Source: an uncultured Lachnospiraceae bacterium (GTDB lineage: Bacteria > Bacillota > Clostridia > Lachnospirales > Lachnospiraceae). Taken from it: 64,000 bases of DNA. The stretch spans positions 99,142 through 163,141 of the forward strand of contig CATXUX010000001.1 in the NCBI GenBank assembly GCA_958402795.1. The letters are read 5' to 3'. Position 1 is the first letter of the stretch, and every line of letters starts with the position of its first letter. Below the pieces are notes generated by a model. It had not been told where the DNA came from, searched no databases, and was given only the letters and a program-made list of their open reading frames with translations. The position numbers and the translations under genes were made by a program. Shown here piece by piece: positions 52,436 through 60,331 of the stretch.

Positions 52436-53252
52436 GATGTTTCTCCTCCCTCTTCATCTCTGCATAGTACTTCTGCCATACGCCGCTGTAGATAATATTC
52501 CGCAGCAGATGTCCGTCCTGTACGATCGGAAGCTTCTCAAACTCCTGTGCGGCGCCGCCGATCATCATTCCCAGAATTGATTCCATTTCCTCCGGTTTTT
52601 TGTTCATCTGCACCAGAGGATTATAGTTTCCGGTTTTCATATCTTTTTTATAATCCATCGTCGCATCCATCAGATAGAGGAATCTGCCCAGATCATATCC
52701 GATCGAGCGCATACTTCCGCTCCAGAAATCCTCCTGATAGACGAAAATCTCTGACAAAATTCTTCCAAAACAGTTGACTGCCGCATCCGGACCGCTGTCC
52801 CGGTTTGTTTCCAGTTCTGTCAAATGCGCCAGTCCGGACTTTAGCGCCGTGCACTGGCGCGGATAACGCTTTTCCACTTCATGATAGCCTTTTTCCAGAA
52901 GCCGGGAATAGTGGTACTGCAGGTGCTTTTTCTCATCCTGCCAGTCGTCCAGACACTTATAATACGCAAGCGCCACCGTAAGGTCTGCCGCATATTCTGT
53001 ATAAAGATTCACAGATGCAGTCCTCTTCTTTGCAGGATGGATCCCGCAGCGAAATTCGATCCGCTGTTCTTCCGGCTCATACATGGAAGAAAGAAACAGC
53101 GACAGAAAGGTCATTTCATAATTCACACTCATCCTGGAAAGCTGTCCGAACCGCTTTTCCAATGTCTTGCACAGTCCGCAGTACATGCTCTGATAGCGGT
53201 CGATCTCCTCTTTTTCCAGCTTGTCCCTTGTGCATACAAAATAGCCAAACAA
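52425..53252 (-). CDS. DUF5685 family protein (copy 1)
   Basis: A 275-residue cytoplasmic protein of unknown function, DUF5685. The start MFGYFVCTRDKLEKEEIDRYQ and the CGLCKTLEKRFGQLSRMSVNYEMTFLSLFL segment (in pieces) are diagnostic, with a further conserved Cys in RCGIHPAKK. Helix-rich, with DDWQDEKK and YLMDATMDYKKD acidic motifs reminiscent of isoprenoid-binding or helical-bundle proteins. The conserved CxxC plus Cys suggest metal binding. It is the first gene of the DUF5685-J-DnaK operon and has a 277-residue paralogue beside another J-protein 7 kb away. Confidence 0.85.
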   Translation of the reverse strand: MFGYFVCTRDKLEKEEIDRYQSMYCGLCKTLEKRFGQLSRMSVNYEMTFLSLFLSSMYEPEEQRIEFRCGIHPAKKRTASVNLYTEYAADLTVALAYYKCLDDWQDEKKHLQYHYSRLLEKGYHEVEKRYPRQCTALKSGLAHLTELETNRDSGPDAAVNCFGRILSEIFVYQEDFWSGSMRSIGYDLGRFLYLMDATMDYKKDMKTGNYNPLVQMNKKPEEMESILGMMIGGAAQEFEKLPIVQDGHLLRNIIYSGVWQKYYAEMKREEKHHGR

Positions 53253-53306
53253 GCAATCACCTTCTCAAATAATCAAGTATGATATCAATTAAAAATTCTC
53301 ATTTAT

Positions 53307-53517
53307 GATACCTACGGATTGTTTCGTGCTACGCACTCCCACATCTTCGCTCCGCTACGGTCCGCGCTAAGCAGATGTCCACCGGACATCTAGCGCCCTA
53401 CCCAAAATTCGGATATCGTGTGGCTTACGCCCCACTTTTATCCTCATATTGGGGCGGGTCCCAAACTCATGTATCGACATGCAAGCATGTCATACATGAC
53501 CTTTTGCCCCTGGTATC
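53307..53517 (-). repeat. structured repeat element, copy 2
   Basis: The inverted partner of the element at 42266-42480, bounded by GATACC and GGTATC inside ATGATACC/GGTATCAT. It shares the central GGGGCGTAAGCCACACGATA-type blocks and the GCGTAGCACGAAACAATCCG end. Its variable hairpins are CATGTATGACATGC-TT-GCATGTCGATACATG and GCGCTAGATGTCC-GGT-GGACATCTGCTTAGCGC, with different bases from copy 1 but the same pairing. Lies just upstream of the DUF5685-J-DnaK operon. Confidence 0.8.
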
Positions 53518-53525
53518 ATATTAAA

Positions 53526-53554
53526 TTGACATTTGTCATTTTGCGGTTTATAGT
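53526..53554 (+). promoter_or_regulatory. promoter of the tetR-type gene
   Basis: TTGACA (53526-53531) and TATAGT (53549-53554) with a 17-bp spacer, adjoining the outer end of the structured repeat. Confidence 0.75.
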
Positions 53555-53648
53555 ATAGTATAGTAAAAAAAGGTGGTCAAGTGTTTTTAGAAAATGTTCA
53601 TTCTTTTCACACTGTTTTTTCAAAATCACAGACCGGGGAGGGGATACC

Positions 53649-54242
53649 ATGGAACAGAAACGGGATCTGCGTGTTGCGAAAACGTATCATGCATTGTCCG
53701 ATGCGCTGCGCACACTGCTTGCAGACAAGAAATTCGAAGACATCACGGTGAATGAGCTCTGCGAATGTGCCGGAGTACGCCGCGCAACTTTTTATAAGCA
53801 CTTCGCAGATAAATATAGTTTTCTTGCATTTGCAGTCGAAGAGCTCTTCCACGAACATATCGCACGCACGGAAGATTATGCAGAACCCGGAAATCCCTGT
53901 GCTTACTATATCGGACTGATCCACTGTGCGTTTGACTTTGCCGACGAGTATATGATCATGGCAGAAATACTGGAATCCGGCAGTATGCGCGGACTTCTCT
54001 CCGGCGTCAGCTCCGACGAGCTGACCGAACATATTGTCCGGCATCTGGAGGCAGACCAGAAGGCCGGTTACAATTTTCCGGTCCGTCCGGAGCTGATGGC
54101 GCAGCTTTTGACCGGCGCTCTCCTCCAGAGCTTCTACTGGTGGCATACACACAGAGATACCGTTGACAAAGATGCTCTTGTTGATGAACTTTCCGATCTT
54201 CTTCAGCGCTGCTTTGCCCAATACCGGAACGATCCTCAATGA
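53649..54242 (+). CDS. TetR-family transcriptional regulator
   Basis: A 197-residue regulator. The N-terminal part is KTYHALSDALRTLLADKKFEDITVNELCECAGVRRATFYKHFADKYSFL (in pieces), helix-turn-helix at about 30-52. The C-terminal helical domain includes a Trp-rich LLQSFYWWHTHRD segment. GGGGAGGGG precedes the ATG. No target gene lies next to it; htpG converges from the other side. Its regulon is unknown. The YRNDPQ end is followed by a hairpin terminator. Confidence 0.9.
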   Translation: MEQKRDLRVAKTYHALSDALRTLLADKKFEDITVNELCECAGVRRATFYKHFADKYSFLAFAVEELFHEHIARTEDYAEPGNPCAYYIGLIHCAFDFADEYMIMAEILESGSMRGLLSGVSSDELTEHIVRHLEADQKAGYNFPVRPELMAQLLTGALLQSFYWWHTHRDTVDKDALVDELSDLLQRCFAQYRNDPQ

Positions 54243-54275
54243 TCCGTGAAGCAGATTCCCTGACTCTGTTTTCAG

Positions 54276-54325
54276 AAAGGGAAAAGAGAACGAATCCCAG
54301 ATCCGTTCCCTTTTTCCTTTCTTTG
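54276..54325 (+). terminator. terminator after tetR-type gene
   Basis: AAAGGGAAAAGAGAACG pairs imperfectly with CGTTCCCTTTTTCCTTT, with T-rich sequence after the stem. Confidence 0.65.
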
Positions 54326-54353
54326 TATCGTTTTAAGTTTTGTTGCAATATGC

Positions 54354-56540
54354 TTACTTCGTCAGCAACATCATGATCTCATTGCTGCGCTGCACATATG
54401 CGGTCATCTCATCCGGATCAAGCGGTTTGTGCGTCAGCATTGCCTGATCATAAAGCTGCTTACAGATGATAGACACATTTTTGCTTCTCTTATGCTCTGC
54501 CACAAACTTCACAAGTGGATGGTTCGCATTCAGGATCAGTGTTGCCTTCGTGCTGTATGCGCCCGTGTCCATTCCATACATCCGCATCATCTCTTCCATC
54601 CGTCGGGATTCTTCAGAAAGTACGGCCATAGACGCCACACTGTCATCTTTGAGTTTTTCTACTTTAACTTCCAGTTGGTCGTTGTCCAGCTCTTTCTTGA
54701 AGACTTTCACGATCGTCTCTGACAGCTTTTCAAAGGATTCTTTCTCATCTTCGGAAACCTCGTCCTTCAATGCCTCCTGCACATCCGCGTCGATCCGCAT
54801 AAACTTCACATTCTCATTCTTCTGCTCCAGATAGGAAATGTATGCGGAATCAATGTTGTGGGACAAAATCACCGCATCCTGTCCAAGTGAGCGGAACGTA
54901 TGAATGTACTGGCTCTGCTGCTGTTCATCCGTCACATAATATACGATAAACGGCTTTTCCTCTTCTGTCTCAGGTTCTTCGTCTGCTTCTGCTGTATCTG
55001 CGTCCGTATCCTCATCCTCGGTTTCACCGTCCACGACTTCTGCCTCGACAACCTCCGGTTCGTCTCCTGTGTCCACCGTCTCTGCTTCCACTGATTCCTC
55101 TGCAGCAGTCTCATCTTCCGCAGTTTCGGTCTCTACAACCTCGCCTTCGACCACTTCCGTATCTTTGATTTCCTCCGTCTCATCCGGTTTTTCTGTATTC
55201 TCCTCCATATACTCTGCCAGTGTCAGGTACTTGTGATCCAGATTCTTGAAAAGCATCGCGTCTTTCATCTTATCCCCGAACTTTTCTTCCTTCAGGCAGC
55301 CATATTTCAGGAACGGACTGATATTATCCCAGTTCTTCTCATACTCTTCCCGGTCTGTCTTGAACATACCGACCAGTTTATCCGCCACTTTCTTGGAGAT
55401 GTAATCAGAAATCTTCTGTACAAAACCATCGTTCTGCAGCGCGCTTCTGGATACATTCAGCGGCAGATCCGGACAGTCGATCACACCTTTCATGATCTTC
55501 AGATATTCCGGAATCACCTCTTTTACATTATCCGCAATAAATACCTGATTATTGTACAGCTTGATCGTACCTTCTACCGCATCGTACTCCGTATTGATGC
55601 GCGGGAAGTAGAGGATCCCTTTCAGGTTGAACGGGTAGTCCATGTTCAGGTGGATCCAGAAGCATGGCTCTTTATAGTCCATAAATACCTTGCGGTAAAA
55701 TTCCAGATAATCCTCTTTCTCACAACTGCTCGGGTTCTTCGTCCACAACGGCTGGATATCGTTGAGCGGAACTTCACGCTTCACGATCTTTGCTTTCTTC
55801 TTCGGCTCACCCTCTTCGCCTTCTTTTACTTCTTCGGTAAAACGCTCAACGGCTTCATCCGTATCCAGTACGTCTGCCTCGTCGATCGTCTCATATTCCG
55901 GCTCTGCGTTCGCTTTTGTCAGGAAGATCTCTACCGGCATGAATCCGCAGTATTTTTCCAGCACTTCACGCACCCGGTATTCATTCGCAAATTCCAGACA
56001 GTCGTCATTCAGATAGAGTGTGATCTCAGAACCGACTTCCTGTCTGTCGCCTTCACTGATCTCATAGTCAACGCCGCCGTTGCTCACCCAGTGTACCGGA
56101 GTCGCGCCTTCCTGATAGGAAAGTGTATCAATATGCACCTCGTCCGCTACCATGAATGCGGAATAGAATCCCAGACCGAAATGTCCGATCATATCATCCT
56201 TTGTTGTCTTATCCTTATACTTCTCCAGGAAACTCGTCGCGCCGGAAAATGCGATCTGGGTAATATCCTCAATCACTTCATCCTCAGTCATGCCGACACC
56301 GTTATCAATAAACTTCAATGTCTTCTCTTCCGGATTGACCACAACATCAATTCTCGGCTTATAGCCTTCCGGCAGCTCGTACTCACCGATCATGTCCAGC
56401 TTTTTCAGTTTTGTGATCGCATCGCATCCGTTCGATACCAGCTCACGTGCAAAAATATCATGGTCGGAATACACCCATTTTTTTATAATCGGAAATATAT
56501 TTTCGCTTTCAATTGACAGACTGCCCTTTCTTGTTTCCAT
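54354..56540 (-). CDS. htpG: Hsp90 chaperone HtpG with acidic insertion
   Basis: A 728-residue ATP-dependent chaperone from the ATG at 56540 (GGAG eight bases upstream). The N-terminal ATPase domain has FARELVSNGCDAITKLK, DNGVGM and GHFGLGFYSAFMVAD; the middle domain has RYYFPRINTEYD-type strands and SRSALQNDGFVQKI; the C-terminal dimer domain ends with DEMTAYVQRSNEIMMLLTK. Residues about 445-528 are an almost purely Glu/Asp/Thr/Val stretch (VVETETAEDETAAEESVEAE and similar), absent from E. coli HtpG, which explains the extra length. A CIRCE site lies upstream, so HrcA probably represses it. Confidence 0.95.
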   Translation of the reverse strand: METRKGSLSIESENIFPIIKKWVYSDHDIFARELVSNGCDAITKLKKLDMIGEYELPEGYKPRIDVVVNPEEKTLKFIDNGVGMTEDEVIEDITQIAFSGATSFLEKYKDKTTKDDMIGHFGLGFYSAFMVADEVHIDTLSYQEGATPVHWVSNGGVDYEISEGDRQEVGSEITLYLNDDCLEFANEYRVREVLEKYCGFMPVEIFLTKANAEPEYETIDEADVLDTDEAVERFTEEVKEGEEGEPKKKAKIVKREVPLNDIQPLWTKNPSSCEKEDYLEFYRKVFMDYKEPCFWIHLNMDYPFNLKGILYFPRINTEYDAVEGTIKLYNNQVFIADNVKEVIPEYLKIMKGVIDCPDLPLNVSRSALQNDGFVQKISDYISKKVADKLVGMFKTDREEYEKNWDNISPFLKYGCLKEEKFGDKMKDAMLFKNLDHKYLTLAEYMEENTEKPDETEEIKDTEVVEGEVVETETAEDETAAEESVEAETVDTGDEPEVVEAEVVDGETEDEDTDADTAEADEEPETEEEKPFIVYYVTDEQQQSQYIHTFRSLGQDAVILSHNIDSAYISYLEQKNENVKFMRIDADVQEALKDEVSEDEKESFEKLSETIVKVFKKELDNDQLEVKVEKLKDDSVASMAVLSEESRRMEEMMRMYGMDTGAYSTKATLILNANHPLVKFVAEHKRSKNVSIICKQLYDQAMLTHKPLDPDEMTAYVQRSNEIMMLLTK

Positions 56541-56630
56541 CACTAACACTCCTCTTTCTTTATGTGATTTTGTTATTTATTTTTTCTACATGCTATTCTA
56601 ATACGCTAAAATACAAATGTCAACAAAAAA

Positions 56631-56657
56631 TTAGCACTCTTTTTCGGTGAGTGCTAA
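56631..56657 (-). promoter_or_regulatory. CIRCE operator upstream of htpG
   Basis: TTAGCACTC (56631-56639), nine-base spacer, GAGTGCTAA (56649-56657): a perfect match to the HrcA-binding CIRCE consensus, about 90 bp upstream of the htpG start. Confidence 0.95.
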
Positions 56658-56716
56658 TAATTTTGTAAATCAATTCTAAAAAATTTATAAACTACATACC
56701 GGACAGCCTATTACCT

Positions 56717-57331
56717 CTATGATTTGGCCAGCTTCTTTTTTATAAATTTCACCAGCCAGATCAGAAACACCGCAAGCAAAGCTGCTTTTACTGCTGTTGA
56801 ATACCGGCCGACATAAACCACGACTGTCTCCCAGGAACTCCCGAGCGCCGCCCCGGCGCAGACAAGGAGAATATTCCACAGTGTGCTCCCGAGTATCGTA
56901 TAGGTCAGAAACAGCGGATAACTCATGTCTGCCATTCCCGCAGGAATCGAAATCAGGCTGCGAATGATCGGAACGCACCGTCCGAACAAAACCGCCCTGT
57001 TCCCATGACGCTGAAACCATACAATTGTTTTGTCCACGTCTTCCTTCTCAAACCCAAGTCTTTTAAACCACCGGCTCTGTTCCATCTTTTCTAAACGTTC
57101 CGGCGTAAGCGCAAGTCCCACGCGGTACAAAAGAATCGCGCCGATCGTAGAACCAATGGTAGCAAATAGGATAACCCCGGGAATCGTCAGCCTTGTATAA
57201 GTCGTCATGAATCCCCCGAACGTCAGGATCACTTCTGACGGAATCGGCGGAAACAGATTCTCTACCGCGATCAGAAGACAGACGCCGAAATATCCGTATG
57301 TATCCATAATATGAATGATAAGCTCCTGCAT
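56717..57331 (-). CDS. DedA/SNARE-associated family membrane protein
   Basis: A 204-residue inner-membrane protein of the DedA family. It starts with YGYFGVCLLIAVENLFPPIPSEVILTFGGF (in pieces), the family's re-entrant segment with E and P residues, and has FGRCVPIIRSLISIPAGMADM, the conserved G-x3-R-PG-x2-PAG-like motif. Four or five helices. Family members move lipid carriers such as undecaprenyl phosphate or small ions across the membrane. It stands alone. Confidence 0.92.
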   Translation of the reverse strand: MQELIIHIMDTYGYFGVCLLIAVENLFPPIPSEVILTFGGFMTTYTRLTIPGVILFATIGSTIGAILLYRVGLALTPERLEKMEQSRWFKRLGFEKEDVDKTIVWFQRHGNRAVLFGRCVPIIRSLISIPAGMADMSYPLFLTYTILGSTLWNILLVCAGAALGSSWETVVVYVGRYSTAVKAALLAVFLIWLVKFIKKKLAKS

Positions 57332-57388
57332 ATATACATTTCCCCTGCATATACCGTCTCCTGTAACTATATGCCGTTTTCAGCCTGA

Positions 57389-58321
57389 TTATACGTCCTG
57401 CTCCGCGAACAGCTCATCTACCGCCTCTTCATACCGGATCAGCCGCTCTGCCTTCTTGATCCGCTTCGCATATTTCTGATAATCAGAAAACGCCGGGGCC
57501 AGATAACTCCACAATTCCTTCATTTTAAACAGGATTGTTTTCTCACCGGAAAGTGCCTCGCAATACCCGGCGTATAACCGGTCGTGGAATTCCCGCAGCG
57601 TTTTCTTATCCATAGGTTCCTGGCATCGGATCTCTCCGGCAAGTCCCGGATTCATCAGCAAACCCCTGCCAAGCATAATCATTTTTGTCTCCGGGAACTG
57701 CTCCATGAATGTTCGATAATCCTGTATGGAAAAAATATCTCCGTTATAGCAGACCGGATTTTTACTCTGTCCGGACGCATCACGATATGCCTCCCGGTTG
57801 GGATGATTCTTATAGAAATCTTTCTGTACCCGCGGGTGAATGATCAGTTCTTTTAACGGATATCGGTTATAAATCGCAAGAATCCGTTCAAACTCCTCTG
57901 CTTTTTCCATTCCAAGTCTTGTTTTAATCGAAATCTCTACATCTGTTTTATCAAAAATGTAATCTAAGAAAGATTCGAGTTTCTCCGGCTCTGCCAGAAA
58001 TCCGGCGCCGCGTCCTTTTGTGACAACGGTACGGGACGGGCAGCCAAGATTCAGATTCACTTCTTTATAGCCATACTGCTGCAGCTTTTTCACTGTCCGC
58101 AGGAAATCCTCCGGCGAATTCGTCAGAATCTGCGGCACGGTGTACATTCCTTTATTGTTCTCCGGGAGAATATCCTGACGCTCCCGCGAACTCAGATGTC
58201 CGTTCTGGTTTGGCTTGATAAACGGAACAAAATATTTATCTATATTGCCGAAGCAGCTCTGGTACGTACTGCGGAATACATATCCGGTAATCCCCTCAAG
58301 CGGCGCCATATACAGCTTCAT
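57389..58321 (-). CDS. tRNA-dihydrouridine synthase family protein
   Basis: An FMN-dependent reductase of the Dus family (310 residues), which reduces uridines in the tRNA D-loop. MAPLEGITGYVFRSTYQ begins the TIM barrel, NLGCPSRTVVTKGRGAGFLAEPE is the catalytic region with Cys in the NLGCPS motif, and IIHPRVQKDFYKNHPNREAY with VCYNGDIFSIQD bind FMN and phosphate. The C-terminal helical domain contacts tRNA. The start overlaps the end of the preceding small membrane protein gene by four bases. The exact uridine position is not evident. Confidence 0.92.
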   Translation of the reverse strand: MKLYMAPLEGITGYVFRSTYQSCFGNIDKYFVPFIKPNQNGHLSSRERQDILPENNKGMYTVPQILTNSPEDFLRTVKKLQQYGYKEVNLNLGCPSRTVVTKGRGAGFLAEPEKLESFLDYIFDKTDVEISIKTRLGMEKAEEFERILAIYNRYPLKELIIHPRVQKDFYKNHPNREAYRDASGQSKNPVCYNGDIFSIQDYRTFMEQFPETKMIMLGRGLLMNPGLAGEIRCQEPMDKKTLREFHDRLYAGYCEALSGEKTILFKMKELWSYLAPAFSDYQKYAKRIKKAERLIRYEEAVDELFAEQDV

Positions 58322-58872
58322 AGTAGGAACCTCCGCATCTGATTCCAGAGGGTCCCCTGTGTATATTCATATGCCCGGTCATATAAAAACAACGCTGCCT
58401 CTCCCACAAGCACCACGGCCGCCACGGCCGCGCCGGAAAGTGTTCCCTGAAAGAACAGTTCCCGAAATCCAAATACGGCGGTAAGATACATGATATTGAA
58501 CACCAGGTATTTTACAAGCCAGAACAATACCCGGAATTTTTTTATAGAAACAGAGTGTTCTCCCTGTTTTCCGATTCTTTTCCCGATCTGCCGCCATACC
58601 GTTTCTATGATCAGGATATAGATTCCCATCGCCGCATATGTGATCACATAAAGCTTATTCGGCGCAAGCAGAAATCCGAGCAGGATTCCTGCCACGCAGA
58701 ATGCGAGTCCCATTCTCCCGCCAAACTCCCTGTAGACGATCCCGACAAAAAAAGAGGCTGCCGCAAGGAAGAAAAAGGTACTACTCTCCAGTACATTTCC
58801 AAGCATCATAAAGATTACCGACAACGCAAGCATGATCCCGCCTGCCGCCATTTTCTTCGCATTTACATGCAT
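58318..58872 (-). CDS. small membrane protein (184 residues) downstream of J-protein
   Basis: From the ATG at 58872 (MHVNAKKMAAGGIMLALSVIFM), with GGAGGAG upstream, five hydrophobic helices (about 9-27, 29-45, 54-72, 76-95, 120-138, 145-168) are visible, so probably five or six membrane spans. It resembles the small helical membrane proteins of Clostridia without assigned function (MptD/S-component-like outline is possible but not shown). It lies between the J-protein gene (10-bp overlap) and dus (4-bp overlap), in one operon. Confidence 0.75.
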   Translation of the reverse strand: MHVNAKKMAAGGIMLALSVIFMMLGNVLESSTFFFLAAASFFVGIVYREFGGRMGLAFCVAGILLGFLLAPNKLYVITYAAMGIYILIIETVWRQIGKRIGKQGEHSVSIKKFRVLFWLVKYLVFNIMYLTAVFGFRELFFQGTLSGAAVAAVVLVGEAALFLYDRAYEYTQGTLWNQMRRFLL

Positions 58873-59501
58873 GAACACAGATCTCCTCCCATACATTCAC
58901 ATAACGTGTCTGCACACCACAAGTCGCAGCACACATTTCCCGTGCTGCAGGAGTTTCCATTTCCATACTGATTTCCATATGGATTTGCCTGATACCGCTG
59001 CCCGCTCCATTCCAGCTGATTCAAGAGCTGCCGGTACTGCTGGTTGCCCGGTTCCATGCGGACTGCCTGGTCTGCATGGTCACGCGCCATAATATTGTTT
59101 CCTATATTCGCATTTGCCACCGCGCTCAGGTAATACCATTCCGCCGATCTCTGCGGCATTCCGTTCAGCACATTCAACGCTTCCCGGTAACGCCCCGCAT
59201 TCAGATAATTATAAACCGCCTGCATGTGCTGATTGCCTGCACCGGTTCCGCCGTCGTACCGGTATCCTCCCGCTGTGCTGCCGTAACCCGTACCGGCGCC
59301 GCCCTGCGCGCGCTCCCTCATGATCATATCATACGCTTCCTGAACCTCTTTGAACTTCTCCTCCGCCAGATCTGCCAGCGGATTATTGACATTCGCATCC
59401 GGATGATATTTTCTCGTCAGATCCCGGTACGCTCTCTTCACTTCATCATCGGATGCCCCCGGATCCACTCCGAGCACATCGTATGGATTTTTATTCAACA
59501 T
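58863..59501 (-). CDS. J-domain protein with Cys-rich tail (second copy)
   Basis: A 212-residue co-chaperone from the ATG at 59501 (MLNKNPYDVLGVDPGASDD), with AAGGAAGG upstream. J-domain with HPD near 38, a short Gly/Tyr-rich linker (GGAGTGYGSTAGGYRYDGG), then a repeat pair like that of the first J-protein (VYNYLNAGRYREALNVLNGM; AVANANIGNNIMARDHADQAVRMEPGN), and a tail with eight Cys in 30 residues (CSTGNVCCDLWCADTLCECM and more). Same architecture as the copy beside DnaK. It overlaps DUF5685 copy 2 by seven bases. Confidence 0.87.
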   Translation of the reverse strand: MLNKNPYDVLGVDPGASDDEVKRAYRDLTRKYHPDANVNNPLADLAEEKFKEVQEAYDMIMRERAQGGAGTGYGSTAGGYRYDGGTGAGNQHMQAVYNYLNAGRYREALNVLNGMPQRSAEWYYLSAVANANIGNNIMARDHADQAVRMEPGNQQYRQLLNQLEWSGQRYQANPYGNQYGNGNSCSTGNVCCDLWCADTLCECMGGDLCSCM

Positions 59502-60328
59502 GATTGTTCCTTCCCTTCTTTTCTCATCTGCCGATACTTCGTCCACACTCCGGCATAAAGAATGTTGCGGAGTATCTCCTCATCCAGCAGACATGGCAGC
59601 CTTTCAAACGCAGCGCTCGCCTCGCCGATCATCATGGTAAGCATCCGGCGGCATTTTTCTTCATAATCATCCTCCCGGTGCAGTGCCTTCAAAGGATTAT
59701 AGCGCCCCGTTCTCTCATCTTCCTCCAGATCCTCATAAGCATCCATAATATAAATAAACTTTCCCAGGAAAAATGCCATCGTCCGAAGCGATTCTTCCCA
59801 GACGTCCTTTTTATAGATGAACACTTCCTCCATCAGCCGGCCAAAGCACCCTGCCATAATATCTACATTTTGAAGTCCCCGCTTCTCATATCCTGCCAGT
59901 TCCTTCAGGCCGCTGCAGATCGCACGGTTCTGTCTCGGGTACGACCGGGCGATCTGCTCTGCCTTTCGCCTCATCGCCCCCGCCCCAACCAGACCGGCCA
60001 CTTTCTTTTCGTCATCCCAGTCATCTTTCATATGGTAATAGGAGAGCAAAAAGTTCATATCTGCGCAATACTCTGTAATCTCATTGCAAAGCATCCGCTG
60101 TTTCTTCACAGGATGGACTTTACAGCGATGCATACTTTCCACTCCCGCACACTCATAAAGTGAGGTCAAAAGAATCACGGTAAACGTCATATCGTAAGTC
60201 AGCGTCATCTGTCCCAGATGCCCGTTTCGTTCTCTCAATGTCCGGCACAGACCGCAGTAATATGCTTTATATCGATACCAGTCTTTGATTTTCAGCTCAG
60301 GTTTACAGATCGTGACATATCCAAACAT
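59495..60328 (-). CDS. DUF5685 family protein (copy 2)
   Basis: A 277-residue paralogue of the DUF5685 protein upstream of the DnaK-like gene. MFGYVTICKPELKIKDWYRYK, then YYCGLCRTLRERNGHLGQM and CKVHPVKK keep the conserved Cys positions; YDMTFTVILLTSLYE and YIMDAYEDLEEDERTGRYNPL match the same helices. It starts four bases after the glpK stop and precedes the second J-protein, so the pair is preserved. Function unknown. Confidence 0.85.
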   Translation of the reverse strand: MFGYVTICKPELKIKDWYRYKAYYCGLCRTLRERNGHLGQMTLTYDMTFTVILLTSLYECAGVESMHRCKVHPVKKQRMLCNEITEYCADMNFLLSYYHMKDDWDDEKKVAGLVGAGAMRRKAEQIARSYPRQNRAICSGLKELAGYEKRGLQNVDIMAGCFGRLMEEVFIYKKDVWEESLRTMAFFLGKFIYIMDAYEDLEEDERTGRYNPLKALHREDDYEEKCRRMLTMMIGEASAAFERLPCLLDEEILRNILYAGVWTKYRQMRKEGKEQSC

Positions 60329-60331
60329 CTT

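Noticed and set aside
53607..54239. 210-residue minus-strand frame opposite the TetR gene
   Set aside because: It mirrors a clear TetR gene with promoter and ribosome site; the antisense product has no recognisable domain.
55233..56516. 427-residue plus-strand frame opposite htpG
   Set aside because: An antisense shadow of a well-conserved htpG; no ribosome site or domain.
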